This document shows positions 15,901 through 22,150 of a stretch of 23,924 bases of DNA, piece by piece; positions within the stretch are counted from its first letter, which is position 1; every line of letters begins with the position of its first letter. The stretch is taken from IMG/VR virus record IMGVR_UViG_3300021093_000360, positions 1 through 23,924 of that record. One strand, given 5' to 3'. This DNA comes from a virus. The notes under the pieces were generated by a model. The model searched no databases. It was not told the origin of the DNA and worked only from the letters and a program-made list of their open reading frames with translations. The translations under genes and the position numbers were made by a program.

Positions 15901-16514
15901 TTGCATTGGGCGCAGCTGGTGGCACATTTGCAGGAGCAGGCAAAGTCAGCATTGTGTTGGGTGGTGCAGTGCCTTTCATATTCGCAGGAGATGCAGATGA
16001 TTCTACCATAGTAACACCTGGAGTGTATCCAGATGCCACTGACTCCTACACCATTGGAAATTCCACCTACAAATATAAAACCATATTTGCCACCACCTTC
16101 CACGGCACAGCAACCAATGCACTCTACGCTGACTTGGCAGAAAATTACACTGCAGATGTGCAGTATGACGCAGGCACAGTGGTGATGTTTGGTGGTGATA
16201 GAGAAGTGACCATCAGTACGGGTGAAGCCAATCACAAATTGGCCGGAGTGGTCAGCACCAAGCCAGCATTTTTGATGAATGAAGAATTGCAAATGACTGC
16301 ACCTTGTGCAGTGGTGGCAGTGGCTCTGCAGGGTCGCGTGCCTTGCAAAGTTGTAGGCAAAATCAACAAAGGTGACATGCTGACCACCAGCCACACACCT
16401 GGAGTGGCTCAAGCCATCAAAGGCACAGCTGAGTTGGGCACTGTGATAGGTAAGAGTTTGGAGCATTATGATTCAGACCAAGTGGGCATAATTGAAATAG
16501 CGATAGGCAGATAA
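9951..16514 (+). CDS. Giant tail-fibre/adhesin-like virion protein
   Basis: The protein has 2187 residues, starting directly after the hesB stop with AAGGA at 9936-9940. Residues 1-36 form a module (NxGxxGNDGTGDSIRDAFRK then NENFTELY) shared with the next two proteins. Two 'ATKxYVD' joints (about 324 and 1580) are typical of phage fibres. From about 340 (NLFVSTLGDDN) to about 950 the composition suggests a right-handed beta-helix, including ESGTYLEDLPIKVPTGVSIK near 660. Two helical inserts are recognisable, CERDLGYILDGIVIDL near 453 and TRRYTGLIVDALHLDL near 781. The C-terminal 150 residues (from IGNSTYKYKTIFATTFHGTA near 2034) form a domain ending many marine phage fibres (YADLAENY, AGVVST, LQGRVPCKVVG). 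I infer host recognition at the baseplate or fibre. Confidence 0.88.
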   Translation: MVKQIINTGVEGNDGTGDSIRDAFRKANENFTELYAVFGQGGQIGFTSLSDTPDVLGALKVPVSNASGTALTMRSFTSGTGISISLSNPNTIQITNTGSEFVADTSPTAGGPVDLAGFGIGRAAVSSTAVSDFNATHGASITIDDLVITKGYADQRYIKAGGGSGVSGQIRVREEPVDATQYTKTIGSYTAGNVVITAHGYDTSVNGLEITYETTGSAATGLVDGNNYFLRFVNENQLSLHSTEAGAVNNTGKITVSGGTGVQTITDAAYDSSLQGFFSSDEALPRRSVVRRQGDDMEGALFLFDHPGDLAGLGTPNGAEDLQAATKFYVDNTSYSSPTNLFVSTLGDDNMEGVPPDKVGSSFSYAYKTINAACAKAEEIVFATPVELGPYKQTITYNSGAGLSLVVTEGVTSSSGYNNAKVLIDGNRTFIIKQMIAFVNTTYPNFTYDELICERDLGYILDGIVIDLLAGLNANVRSIQAGVRYYSSQSGAKAVNQQLTETLAGINYAKSITNTILQNVAVTPIYDAGYSQFFDAPSIVDATGRASVAAKFDIITNIIQNGISAVPPEVEGSTYTLTIDNGSFGNVDQNDSNNQDLIPGKIVRGKVSGAIGRIVTVSAGAAVDTLTVILLEPLEFSVGEGLEFASPFKRANITIRVESGTYLEDLPIKVPTGVSIKGDEFRRVLVRPKPRLSQSYWASTFFYRDTVIDGLTVTSTNFGRHYLQDPTDTLDIGPSYVNAGNYDTFAETILDAKLAVQNAVITYVNSLLSPGLLNAADEAETRRYTGLIVDALHLDLKRGGREQILEQQGNFLGVALSAQQQQGITYIATYINASVIASASITVKNIVTNAMTSIVYAFNASYNPPLDNREMDMFMMGEATILRNITGQSHGGFMCVLDPESQVLNKSPYIQTGASFSASTNAQAFRGGMFVDGGCGNMTMNVDIAGSVGPFELAVYSDPDEGLFIRKPLTPTAFFISGARFQVDAIKDYDGPAGTATLLLNAASNSGLGFTATSPDPFPIVLQTAGNKSLLSNDFTQVNDMGYGLLATNGALSEQVSMFTYYCYTAYYALNGAQIRSLNGSNANGVYGLVSEGSDPLELPDEVLLVENMVQVGKVYDNGTTYVNPAAGLTVYVYDLEYIPFNRSELEIDHDPLDSSVSLGVTRYEINNIEATPITVTGASVTRSGTVYKLNLSTAGSNNTATGGLQDDLYNLQIVTIRASQAHRFSGVIDVSPTRPSTALVFYNDNNDTVYRTTAFNITNSIGTALPANNVITTFDTAFDVVRLQIRPASAVLSTFAGAGGTTMGATAGDDVIAIELITEAADITRLNTGNMSFGWDGKTHRVINYIDRGTFATVQIADLTSINTSSAVVGIHSPLVRGAGTENIVLRCGLLANSNANITVKISTCRATGHDFLDIGSGSFNDSNYPNSVFGDPASTPTQENEVQERGKGRAFYVSTDQDGVFRVGRFFTVDQGTGSVTFSASIALSNLDGLGFKRGVVAAEFSTDSAMTDNASDTVPTESAVRGYVDRRLHYTNAGTLVVNPIGPGALARDGSTSFTGNISAGGFRLTTLGAPVSALDAATKTYVDVQLGSTDQLEDIRNVDIAGFAASQILIFNGRKRIFTNPESGGTFAVGNTLTGSVTGSTATIVDYDAVTLPAGTAARRVTYQLISGPDFTTADSVSTGGGVSAQVIDGPMNEIANAVADPASDITLTATRTTAQTNLNIQIVAGSILNADVNSAAAIAQSKLAMQAATTRVNAVGISQADLGLAAFDSGDFTVTNGWVSLASGGVDLADLPNVSQYQTFGKNTAGSGSPAIVGYADILNFGGALQDTEFATEVTAAPTDPGNVLIRTGTSPYAYAFSNVTTSAEVNSLIKSDGAGNVDVGSLYVDGSKLLDANTGTNTNIFTTRGGIDFLTVVGNTVTNTTLTFTGRKFNFGGNTLPNSPTADTLQATGVNEGKGITTPHLFTRFIETDTVESGGTGIALGAAGGTFAGAGKVSIVLGGAVPFIFAGDADDSTIVTPGVYPDATDSYTIGNSTYKYKTIFATTFHGTATNALYADLAENYTADVQYDAGTVVMFGGDREVTISTGEANHKLAGVVSTKPAFLMNEELQMTAPCAVVAVALQGRVPCKVVGKINKGDMLTTSHTPGVAQAIKGTAELGTVIGKSLEHYDSDQVGIIEIAIGR

Positions 16515-16766
16515 ATGGCAAAATTAACAGTTAACATTGGCAGCAGTGCAAACAAAGGTGATGGTGATCCATTACGCACAGCATTCACTAAGATCAATGC
16601 AAACTTTACAGAATTGTACGTGCAGGATGTGCCAGCCTCCAGTGCTGGAAAAACAGGTGACGTCAAAGGCATGCTGGCTGTAGACGCATCTTATCTTTAT
16701 GTGTGTTTTAAGAATTATGACGGAGCCGGAGCAATTTGGAAACGTATTGCTCTAACAAGTTTTTAA
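16515..16766 (+). CDS. Minimal virion protein: shared N-module plus C-terminal tip domain
   Basis: The protein has 83 residues and its ATG directly abuts the stop of the giant fibre gene. Residues 1-35 repeat the N-terminal module (NIGSSANKGDGDPLRTAFTK, then NANFTELY). The remaining residues form a small domain (GDVKGMLAVDASYLYVCFKN then GAIWKRIAL), a form I know from the ends of phage structural proteins. A similar GDV...W/YVC...WKSFG end closes the protein at 2987. It looks like a fibre reduced to its attachment module and tip. A virion role is inferred from the module and its position. Confidence 0.78.
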   Translation: MAKLTVNIGSSANKGDGDPLRTAFTKINANFTELYVQDVPASSAGKTGDVKGMLAVDASYLYVCFKNYDGAGAIWKRIALTSF

Positions 16767-16777
16767 TTTATACTACT

Positions 16778-16795
16778 GATAAATATGTGTAAATA
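16778..16795 (+). promoter_or_regulatory. Tandem late promoters GATAAATA and TGTAAATA
   Basis: GATAAATA at 16778-16785 and TGTAAATA at 16788-16795 lie in the 42-bp gap, 23 and 13 nt before the ATG at 16809. The first matches the octamers at 17517 and 21247; the second is weaker. Confidence 0.5.
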
Positions 16796-16796
16796 A

Positions 16797-17510
<714 letters not shown>

Positions 17511-17516
17511 ACCACT

Positions 17517-17524
17517 GATAAATA
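17517..17524 (+). promoter_or_regulatory. T4-type late promoter GATAAATA
   Basis: GATAAATA lies 6 nt before the ATG at 17531, in a 20-nt intergenic gap. The spacing predicts initiation at the start codon. Confidence 0.55.
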
Positions 17525-17530
17525 CTGCAT

Positions 17531-19882
17531 ATGAGCAATCTGTGGAGTCAACCTACTGGATATTCTCTTGGCACTCTGCCAGAAAGAACCATCACATCTA
17601 TCAATTTGCCAGTGGACAACACTGCCACAGTGAGCCTCATAGCAGGTGCACTGCCCAACGGACTTAGACTGCAGAATTATGCCATAGTGGGCACCACACT
17701 GGAGGTGCCTAGAACTACTCAAAGCAGATTTGTGTTGCGAGCTTCATTGTCGGGGCTGATACAGGACAGAACCTACACAATCACAGTGTCAGGTCCTGAT
17801 GCACCAGTGTGGCTCACACCAGCAGGTGATTTGCCACTGGGAGTGAACAATAATCTTTTTATTTTGGACAGTTCTTTTGTGGATTATCAATTGGAAGCCA
17901 CAGACACAGATCTATCAGCAGGTGATGAATTAGAATATTATATTGCTAGAGGAGATGGCACTCTGCCACCCGGCATCAGATTGACCAAAACAGGCAAGCT
18001 CACAGGTGTGATTGATCCCATATTAGCACTGGATGCCACTGCCTCCACAGGAGCCTATGACACCAGCAGTTATGGTGATTTTCCCTATGATTTTGGTTTG
18101 CGCAGTGCCAATGGATTTTCCAGTTTTTACTATGATGTGGATTTCTATGACTTTTCTATTCCCACACGCAGTCCTAGAAAATTAAACAGATATTATGAAT
18201 TCACAGTGAGCGTGAGTGATGGTGACACAATCACCAAGAGAACATTTAGAATATTTGTGGTGGGTGATGATTTTTTACGTGCAGACAACACCATACTGCA
18301 GGTAGGCAGTGGAGTTTTCACATCGGACGGCACATACATTCGCACGCCACAATGGTTGACTCCAAGAGATCTAGGATATAGAAGAGCCAACAACTATTTG
18401 ACATTATATCTGGAATTGTATGATCCCAACAAATTGACTGGTTTTGTGGCCTACACACAGAGACCCACCAATGATGACAGCAGCCCAAGCATCCTGCCAC
18501 CAGGCACTGCTCTAGACAGCACTTCTGGTGAAGTGGCTGGCAGAGTGCCCTATCAACCAGCAGTGACCAAATCATACAAATTTACAATTAGAGCCACAAG
18601 ATTTGGACCCAGCAACGAAACTCTAGCAATCAAAGACAAAACATTTGAAGTAAAAATACTGGGCGAAGTAGACAGTGTGATCACATTCAACACAGAAGAA
18701 AATCTAGGAGTGATCAATGCTAATTTTATCAGCACGCTGGCTGTGCAGGCTGTGACCACTGTGCCTAATGCCAAACTGAGATATGTGGTCACTGCAGGAT
18801 CATTGCCTAATGGTTTGGTGTTGGCTTTGGATGGAGAAATTATTGGCAAAGTAAGACAGTTTGTGCAGGGAAATTTATTAGGATTGACTGTGTTTGACAG
18901 TAGAAATTTCACGTTGGATAACAATGACACCAGCATAGACAGATTGTTTGAATTTACTGTGGAGGCAAGAGATCAATTTGGATACAGTGCCACAACAAAA
19001 ACATTTAGATTGTCTGTCACAGCCACCAGTGACTTGTTGTACAGCAATCTTTTTGTGAGACCCTTGCTGAAACAAACACAGCGTGTGTTGTATTTGGGAC
19101 TGGTAGGCAATCCAGAAATATTCACTCCTTCCAGTATCTATAGACCCAACGACTTACAGTTCGGCATACAGAAACAATTGAGCATGTTGATATATGCAGG
19201 CATAGAGACCAAGACTATCAATCATTATGTGGCAGCCACCACCAAGAATCATCGTAGAAAAAGATACTTTTTTGGAGAACTCAAAACTGCAGTGGCCAAA
19301 ACTCCAGGATCCAATGACATTGTGTATGAAGTTTTGTATGTGGATATGATAGATCCCATGGATGATGCCAAAGATCAAATTGTGAGTGAATTCACCATAC
19401 AGAATACTCAAACAGTCAAAATTAATCAGGCAAATTTAGAACAAAAAGACAACAGCAATTATGATTCCACTCAAGCAGGTAATCCTGCAGATCCTTTTGC
19501 ACTGCGTCCAAATCAAGCAGTGATCAAAGTGGACAGTAATGCAATCAGCGTGAGCAATAACAGCAGCAATAAAAGATACATCAGCAGCACCAGCAACATG
19601 CGAAAAAATTTAGCAGCAGTTGGTGAAACGGAAAATGAATTTTTGCCGCTGTGGATGCGTACTCCGCAAACAAGTTCAACACAGCCTTTGGGTTATGTGA
19701 AAGCTGTGCCCATTTGTTACTGTCAGCCCGGAACCAGCGCAGCCATACTGGCGGCGTTGAAGAACAGCGATTTTGATTTCAAAAATATTGATTTTGAAAT
19801 AGATAGATATGTGATAGACAGCACCACCGAAAGTGGCACAGAACAATATGTGCTGTTTTCCAATTATCAATATAACATTTAG
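17531..19882 (+). CDS. Large virion protein with Ig-like (He_PIG-type) repeats
   Basis: This 783-residue structural protein is built from repeated beta-sandwich units. The marker 'LPxGLxL...G.xxG' appears about four times: LPNGLRLQN near 41, LPPGIRLTKTGKLTG near 147, LPPGTALDSTSGEVAG near 324 and LPNGLVLALDGEIIG near 425. Each sits ahead of a YxFTVxxxD-type strand (YEFTVSVSDGD, YKFTIRATRFG, FEFTVEARDQFG). This is the pattern of putative Ig/cadherin-like domains that phages use for weak surface binding. Residues from about 515 onward are different: a region with basic patches (KNHRRKRYFFG) and a Cys-containing end (VPICYCQPGTS). N-terminal MSNLWSQPTGYSLGTL is not the shared module. A virion surface or baseplate role is inferred. 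Confidence 0.8.
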   Translation: MSNLWSQPTGYSLGTLPERTITSINLPVDNTATVSLIAGALPNGLRLQNYAIVGTTLEVPRTTQSRFVLRASLSGLIQDRTYTITVSGPDAPVWLTPAGDLPLGVNNNLFILDSSFVDYQLEATDTDLSAGDELEYYIARGDGTLPPGIRLTKTGKLTGVIDPILALDATASTGAYDTSSYGDFPYDFGLRSANGFSSFYYDVDFYDFSIPTRSPRKLNRYYEFTVSVSDGDTITKRTFRIFVVGDDFLRADNTILQVGSGVFTSDGTYIRTPQWLTPRDLGYRRANNYLTLYLELYDPNKLTGFVAYTQRPTNDDSSPSILPPGTALDSTSGEVAGRVPYQPAVTKSYKFTIRATRFGPSNETLAIKDKTFEVKILGEVDSVITFNTEENLGVINANFISTLAVQAVTTVPNAKLRYVVTAGSLPNGLVLALDGEIIGKVRQFVQGNLLGLTVFDSRNFTLDNNDTSIDRLFEFTVEARDQFGYSATTKTFRLSVTATSDLLYSNLFVRPLLKQTQRVLYLGLVGNPEIFTPSSIYRPNDLQFGIQKQLSMLIYAGIETKTINHYVAATTKNHRRKRYFFGELKTAVAKTPGSNDIVYEVLYVDMIDPMDDAKDQIVSEFTIQNTQTVKINQANLEQKDNSNYDSTQAGNPADPFALRPNQAVIKVDSNAISVSNNSSNKRYISSTSNMRKNLAAVGETENEFLPLWMRTPQTSSTQPLGYVKAVPICYCQPGTSAAILAALKNSDFDFKNIDFEIDRYVIDSTTESGTEQYVLFSNYQYNI

Positions 19883-19895
19883 GACAACACACAAG

Positions 19896-19903
19896 ACTAA
19901 ATA
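19896..19903 (+). promoter_or_regulatory. Late-type promoter ACTAAATA
   Basis: ACTAAATA lies 9 nt before the ATG at 19913, identical in octamer and spacing to the one before hesB (9589). Confidence 0.5.
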
Positions 19904-19912
19904 ACTATACAT

Positions 19913-20476
19913 ATGCCAAGCAATATCAACGTATCAAACATTGACGAAACATATCCTGTAGCAGGGCAGGACAACAACAGTCAAGGATTCAGAGACAATT
20001 TCAATTCAATCAAAACCAATCTTTCCACTGCTAAAACTGAAATAGAAACATTACAAACCAACACTGCCAAACTGAACGCCACCAACAACTTCGGCAACAA
20101 CATTATCACTGAAGCAAAATTCAAATACAACAGCACTGTGATTTATTCAGGAGGATCCATAGCTACACCACAAGATATCAACATAGAGAATGGAAATTTC
20201 CAAACATTTGTTGTGGGCAACAACATCACACTCACATTAACAGATTGGCCCACAGTGGCAAATGTGATGAGTTCAATCATTGTGGAAGTTCGCAGCGATG
20301 GAGTAGCACGCACAGTGACTTGGAGCACAGAGAATGCTGGTTTGATTTTGAAAGACACAGCATTTCCCACACCATTTGTGTTGCCTGCAGACGAAGATCC
20401 ACTGTATGTGGAATTCTGGAGCTACAATCAAGGTGCCACAGTATTTGCTAGATACGCGGGCAGATTTACCACATAA
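19913..20476 (+). CDS. Virion structural protein with a variant N-terminal module
   Basis: The protein has 187 residues. The N-terminus (YPVAGQDNNSQGFRDNFNSI then KTNL, 14-37) is a diverged version of the 'D...D.lR.AF.K.N.NF' module, a form I recall from other marine phage structural proteins. Residues 36-62 may form a short coiled coil (STAKTEIETLQTNTAKL). The rest is a compact beta domain (TFVVGNNITLTLTDWPTVAN; SSIIVEVRSDGVARTVTWST) ending in YVEFWSYNQGATVFARYAG, like the small capping domains of phage fibres. It is the last gene of the late structural block. Confidence 0.78.
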   Translation: MPSNINVSNIDETYPVAGQDNNSQGFRDNFNSIKTNLSTAKTEIETLQTNTAKLNATNNFGNNIITEAKFKYNSTVIYSGGSIATPQDINIENGNFQTFVVGNNITLTLTDWPTVANVMSSIIVEVRSDGVARTVTWSTENAGLILKDTAFPTPFVLPADEDPLYVEFWSYNQGATVFARYAGRFTT

Positions 20477-20483
20477 TTTTTTT

Positions 20484-20717
20484 ATGTTGCATCCACTGGG
20501 CGAAGATCTTAGCGGATACAGTATATCGCAATTGGAATCCAAGTTGATTGAACTGAGAAAAAAATATTTCCAAACTGTCAATCCTGAACTAAAACAACAA
20601 GTTGCCCTGTTCATAGATATGTACAATGAGGAACTCAAATCCAAATTAGCCCAAGAACAAATTAAAATGGCAAAAGAGACCGGAAAAGATCTTGACAATT
20701 TGATCAATATTGATTAA
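20484..20717 (+). CDS. Small helical conserved phage protein, unknown function
   Basis: The product is 77 residues from the ATG at 20484; the open frame upstream overlaps the previous gene and lacks a better start. The sequence is helical and charged: LSGYSISQLESKLIELRKKY, then NPELKQQVALFIDMYNEEL. It ends with a basic/acidic helix (KLAQEQIKMAKETGKDL). This pattern resembles small unnamed proteins that I recall from T4-like cyanophages, with a 'LExKLxELxKKYFxTxNP' core. It has no cysteine and no membrane segment. The start follows an eight-base T tract without a Shine-Dalgarno. An early-type promoter for the next gene lies in its last codons. Confidence 0.72.
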   Translation: MLHPLGEDLSGYSISQLESKLIELRKKYFQTVNPELKQQVALFIDMYNEELKSKLAQEQIKMAKETGKDLDNLINID

Positions 20718-20720
20718 AAT
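20692..20720 (+). promoter_or_regulatory. sigma70-like (early) promoter, TTGACA-N17-TAAAAT
   Basis: A perfect TTGACA at 20692-20697 and TAAAAT at 20715-20720, spaced by 17 bp, overlap the end of the preceding gene. The -10 ends 9 nt before the ATG at 20730. Confidence 0.62.
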
Positions 20721-20729
20721 AGTGTGTAA

Positions 20730-21251
20730 ATGCGCACAGATTCTTTGGGTATTCCTATATTCGATTATGACGATGCTGTGAACCTCATCTACAGAGGTCA
20801 ATCATCACTGCTGCCACACTTGCTCTTTGAAAAACATCAGGTGATAGATCAATTCAATAGATCGGCTGAAGATTTGTCTGCCGATGTAGAATTAAAAAGC
20901 TACACACCTTTAGATGTCAATCAAAAAGAATTTGATTCATTGCTGCAACAAACTTGGTTTATGCCAGACAGGGCAAAAATATTTGATATTGAAACTTATG
21001 TGAAACAAATCACTCCAAAAAATGCAACAGCACAGCAGAGAGTGAATGAAGAACTGGCAGCATTTCGCCAACACAACATGATAGATGTGTTGAAGTTTCT
21101 ACATTATCTGGTGGAAACACTGAGAAAACATCAAATCACTTGGGGAGTGGGCAGGGGCAGTTCTGTGGCCAGCTATGTGCTGTATCTTTTGGGGGTACAC
21201 AGAATAGATTCCATTCAATATCAGCTGGATTGGCGAGAGTTCCTAAGATAA
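20730..21251 (+). CDS. DnaE-like (family C polymerase) palm fragment, probably non-catalytic
   Basis: This 173-residue protein ends in a region matching the palm of bacterial DNA polymerase III alpha: WGVGRGSSVASYVLYLLGVH (138-157) followed by RIDSIQYQLDWREFLR. In E. coli DnaE the corresponding segment is GPGRGSGAGSLVAYAL, then DPLEFDLLFERFL, followed by NPERVSMPDFDVDF with the first catalytic aspartates. Here the stop codon comes exactly after 'FLR', so the Gly-Ser motif is kept and the catalytic aspartates are missing. The N-terminal part (MRTDSLGIPIFDYDDAVNLI) also resembles DnaE text before the palm. It may be a nucleotide- or DNA-binding accessory factor. I recall similar short proteins in T4-like cyanophages. 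It is expressed from an early-type promoter. Confidence 0.7.
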   Translation: MRTDSLGIPIFDYDDAVNLIYRGQSSLLPHLLFEKHQVIDQFNRSAEDLSADVELKSYTPLDVNQKEFDSLLQQTWFMPDRAKIFDIETYVKQITPKNATAQQRVNEELAAFRQHNMIDVLKFLHYLVETLRKHQITWGVGRGSSVASYVLYLLGVHRIDSIQYQLDWREFLR

Positions 21252-21254
21252 ATA
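21247..21254 (+). promoter_or_regulatory. T4-type late promoter GATAAATA
   Basis: GATAAATA overlaps the stop codon of the DnaE-like gene. The ATG is 24 nt further on, a longer leader than for other late genes here, and this leader contains a ribosome site. Confidence 0.55.
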
Positions 21255-21264
21255 CTCGCATAAT

Positions 21265-21270
21265 AGGAGA
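21265..21270 (+). promoter_or_regulatory. Ribosome binding site AGGAGA
   Basis: A strong Shine-Dalgarno, 8 nt before the ATG at 21279. It is one of few clear ones in the window and lies in the leader of the late promoter at 21247. Confidence 0.75.
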
Positions 21271-21278
21271 CAATAATT

Positions 21279-21572
21279 ATGGCTATCAAACAAAGTGGCA
21301 CTAAAACATACACCACCATGCAGGGCAAACAAATAGATATAGATTTGCTGCGACAGCGCAATGAACTCACACAGGCTGTGGGTAATGCCAAAGTAAATGC
21401 ACGAGGTGATGAATTAGGTCCAGGTGGAGTTATTATCCGCAAGAGAGAAGAAGTATTGGCTGATTACTACAGAGATCATCCTAAAAATGTTCCAACCACA
21501 AGAGGCAAGCAGGCCAAGAAAGAAGATGAGTGGGTGGAAGATGCGCAAGGCAATTTCGTAAAGAAAAAGTAA
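21279..21572 (+). CDS. Conserved small phage protein, probably virion-associated
   Basis: This is a 97-residue, strongly charged protein. The N-terminal part (TKTYTTMQGKQIDIDLLRQR, then NELTQAVGNAKVNARGDELG) resembles a family that I recall from T4-like cyanophages with the core 'AVGNxxVNARGD'. The C-terminal half is basic and probably disordered (RKREEVLADYYRDHPKN; TRGKQAKKEDEWVEDAQGNFVKKK). It has its own late promoter and the best ribosome site in the window, so high late expression is expected, consistent with a virion or assembly role. The exact function is not known. The gp31-like gene starts one base after its stop. Confidence 0.75.
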   Translation: MAIKQSGTKTYTTMQGKQIDIDLLRQRNELTQAVGNAKVNARGDELGPGGVIIRKREEVLADYYRDHPKNVPTTRGKQAKKEDEWVEDAQGNFVKKK

Positions 21573-21573
21573 C

Positions 21574-21942
21574 ATGATACTCTACAAGACCCTTGAAACA
21601 GATATTATACCTGTGGGTGATAGAGTATTGGTGTCTGACATGAACTTTGGTGAAGTGCAGACAAAAGGTGGCATCTTGCTTTTAGATGATAACATGCAGA
21701 ATCACGGTATCAAACCTAGATGGGCCAAAGTGTATGCCAAAGGACCTCGCAACAAAGAGGATTATCAAGTGGGAGATTGGATCTACATCGAACACGCTAG
21801 ATGGACCAGAGCAGTCAACATCAAAAAAGGTGATCAAATATTGGCCATTAGAATGGTGGATCCGGAATTCATATTGATGATGGGCAAAGAGAAGCCAAAA
21901 GATTGGTACTACAACAAGTTGGCCATGGTGAATAAGTCTTGA
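21574..21942 (+). CDS. 31: GroES-like co-chaperonin (T4 gp31 type)
   Basis: This is a 122-residue co-chaperonin that would cap host GroEL and help fold the major capsid protein, the known job of T4 gp31. The opening IIPVGDRVLVSDMNFGEVQT matches the GroES start 'IxPLxDRVLVxxxxxEETS'. Residues 24-38 form the mobile GroEL-binding loop with the hydrophobic GGILLLDD. The barrel continues with WAKVYAKGPRN...YQVGDWIYIEHARW and a KKGDQILAIR strand, as in GroES. It has about 25 residues more than GroES at the C-terminus, and T4 gp31 is similarly longer. It starts one base after the upstream stop. Its stop codon overlaps the -35 of an early-type promoter. Confidence 0.85.
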   Translation: MILYKTLETDIIPVGDRVLVSDMNFGEVQTKGGILLLDDNMQNHGIKPRWAKVYAKGPRNKEDYQVGDWIYIEHARWTRAVNIKKGDQILAIRMVDPEFILMMGKEKPKDWYYNKLAMVNKS

Positions 21943-21967
21943 CTTTCGGCGTGCTTTGTCATATACT
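21939..21967 (+). promoter_or_regulatory. sigma70-like (early) promoter, TTGACT-N17-TATACT
   Basis: TTGACT at 21939-21944 and TATACT at 21962-21967, spacer 17 bp, overlap the stop of the gp31-like gene. The -10 ends 6 nt before the ATG at 21974 with GACAGC between, nearly the same as ACAGC at the UvsE promoter. Confidence 0.65.
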
Positions 21968-21973
21968 GACAGC

Positions 21974-22141
21974 ATGAAATTTCCTGAAAACAGAATTAAA
22001 GGAGTTAATAACACAGGATTGGTAGGAATAGCGCTGATGCTGTGTCACATCACAGGATATCTCAATCATTGGACATGGGCTTTGTTGTATGTGCCACTCA
22101 TATTGAGTGCCATAGGACAAGAATATCTCCACAGAGACTAG
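21974..22141 (+). CDS. Small membrane protein, unknown function
   Basis: The product is 55 residues from the ATG at 21974; an upstream TTG at 21956 falls inside the promoter and is rejected. A short polar start (KFPENRIKGVNN) leads to two hydrophobic segments, TGLVGIALMLCHITGYL and WALLYVPLILSAIG. They are joined by NHWT and followed by a short charged end (QEYLHRD), giving a probable membrane hairpin. I do not recognise the family. It is the first gene behind an early-type promoter and precedes the clamp-loader gene by 9 nt, so it should be made early. Confidence 0.68.
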   Translation: MKFPENRIKGVNNTGLVGIALMLCHITGYLNHWTWALLYVPLILSAIGQEYLHRD

Positions 22142-22150
22142 CGATTGCAT

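Noticed and set aside
15801-16466. 221-codon minus-strand open frame inside the giant fibre gene
   Set aside because: Cys/His-rich low-complexity shadow of the real plus-strand fibre, which has recognisable C-terminal motifs here.
20476-20483. T tract after the last structural gene as a terminator
   Set aside because: No stable stem precedes it, only short weak pairings.
21252-21278. Frameshift continuation of the DnaE-like protein
   Set aside because: No frame after the stop resembles the DnaE catalytic segment; the DNA instead holds a late promoter and ribosome site for the next gene.
22145-22150. TTG start two codons before the clamp-loader ATG
   Set aside because: ATG 22151 gives the expected short RFC-type N-terminus (WTEKYRP).
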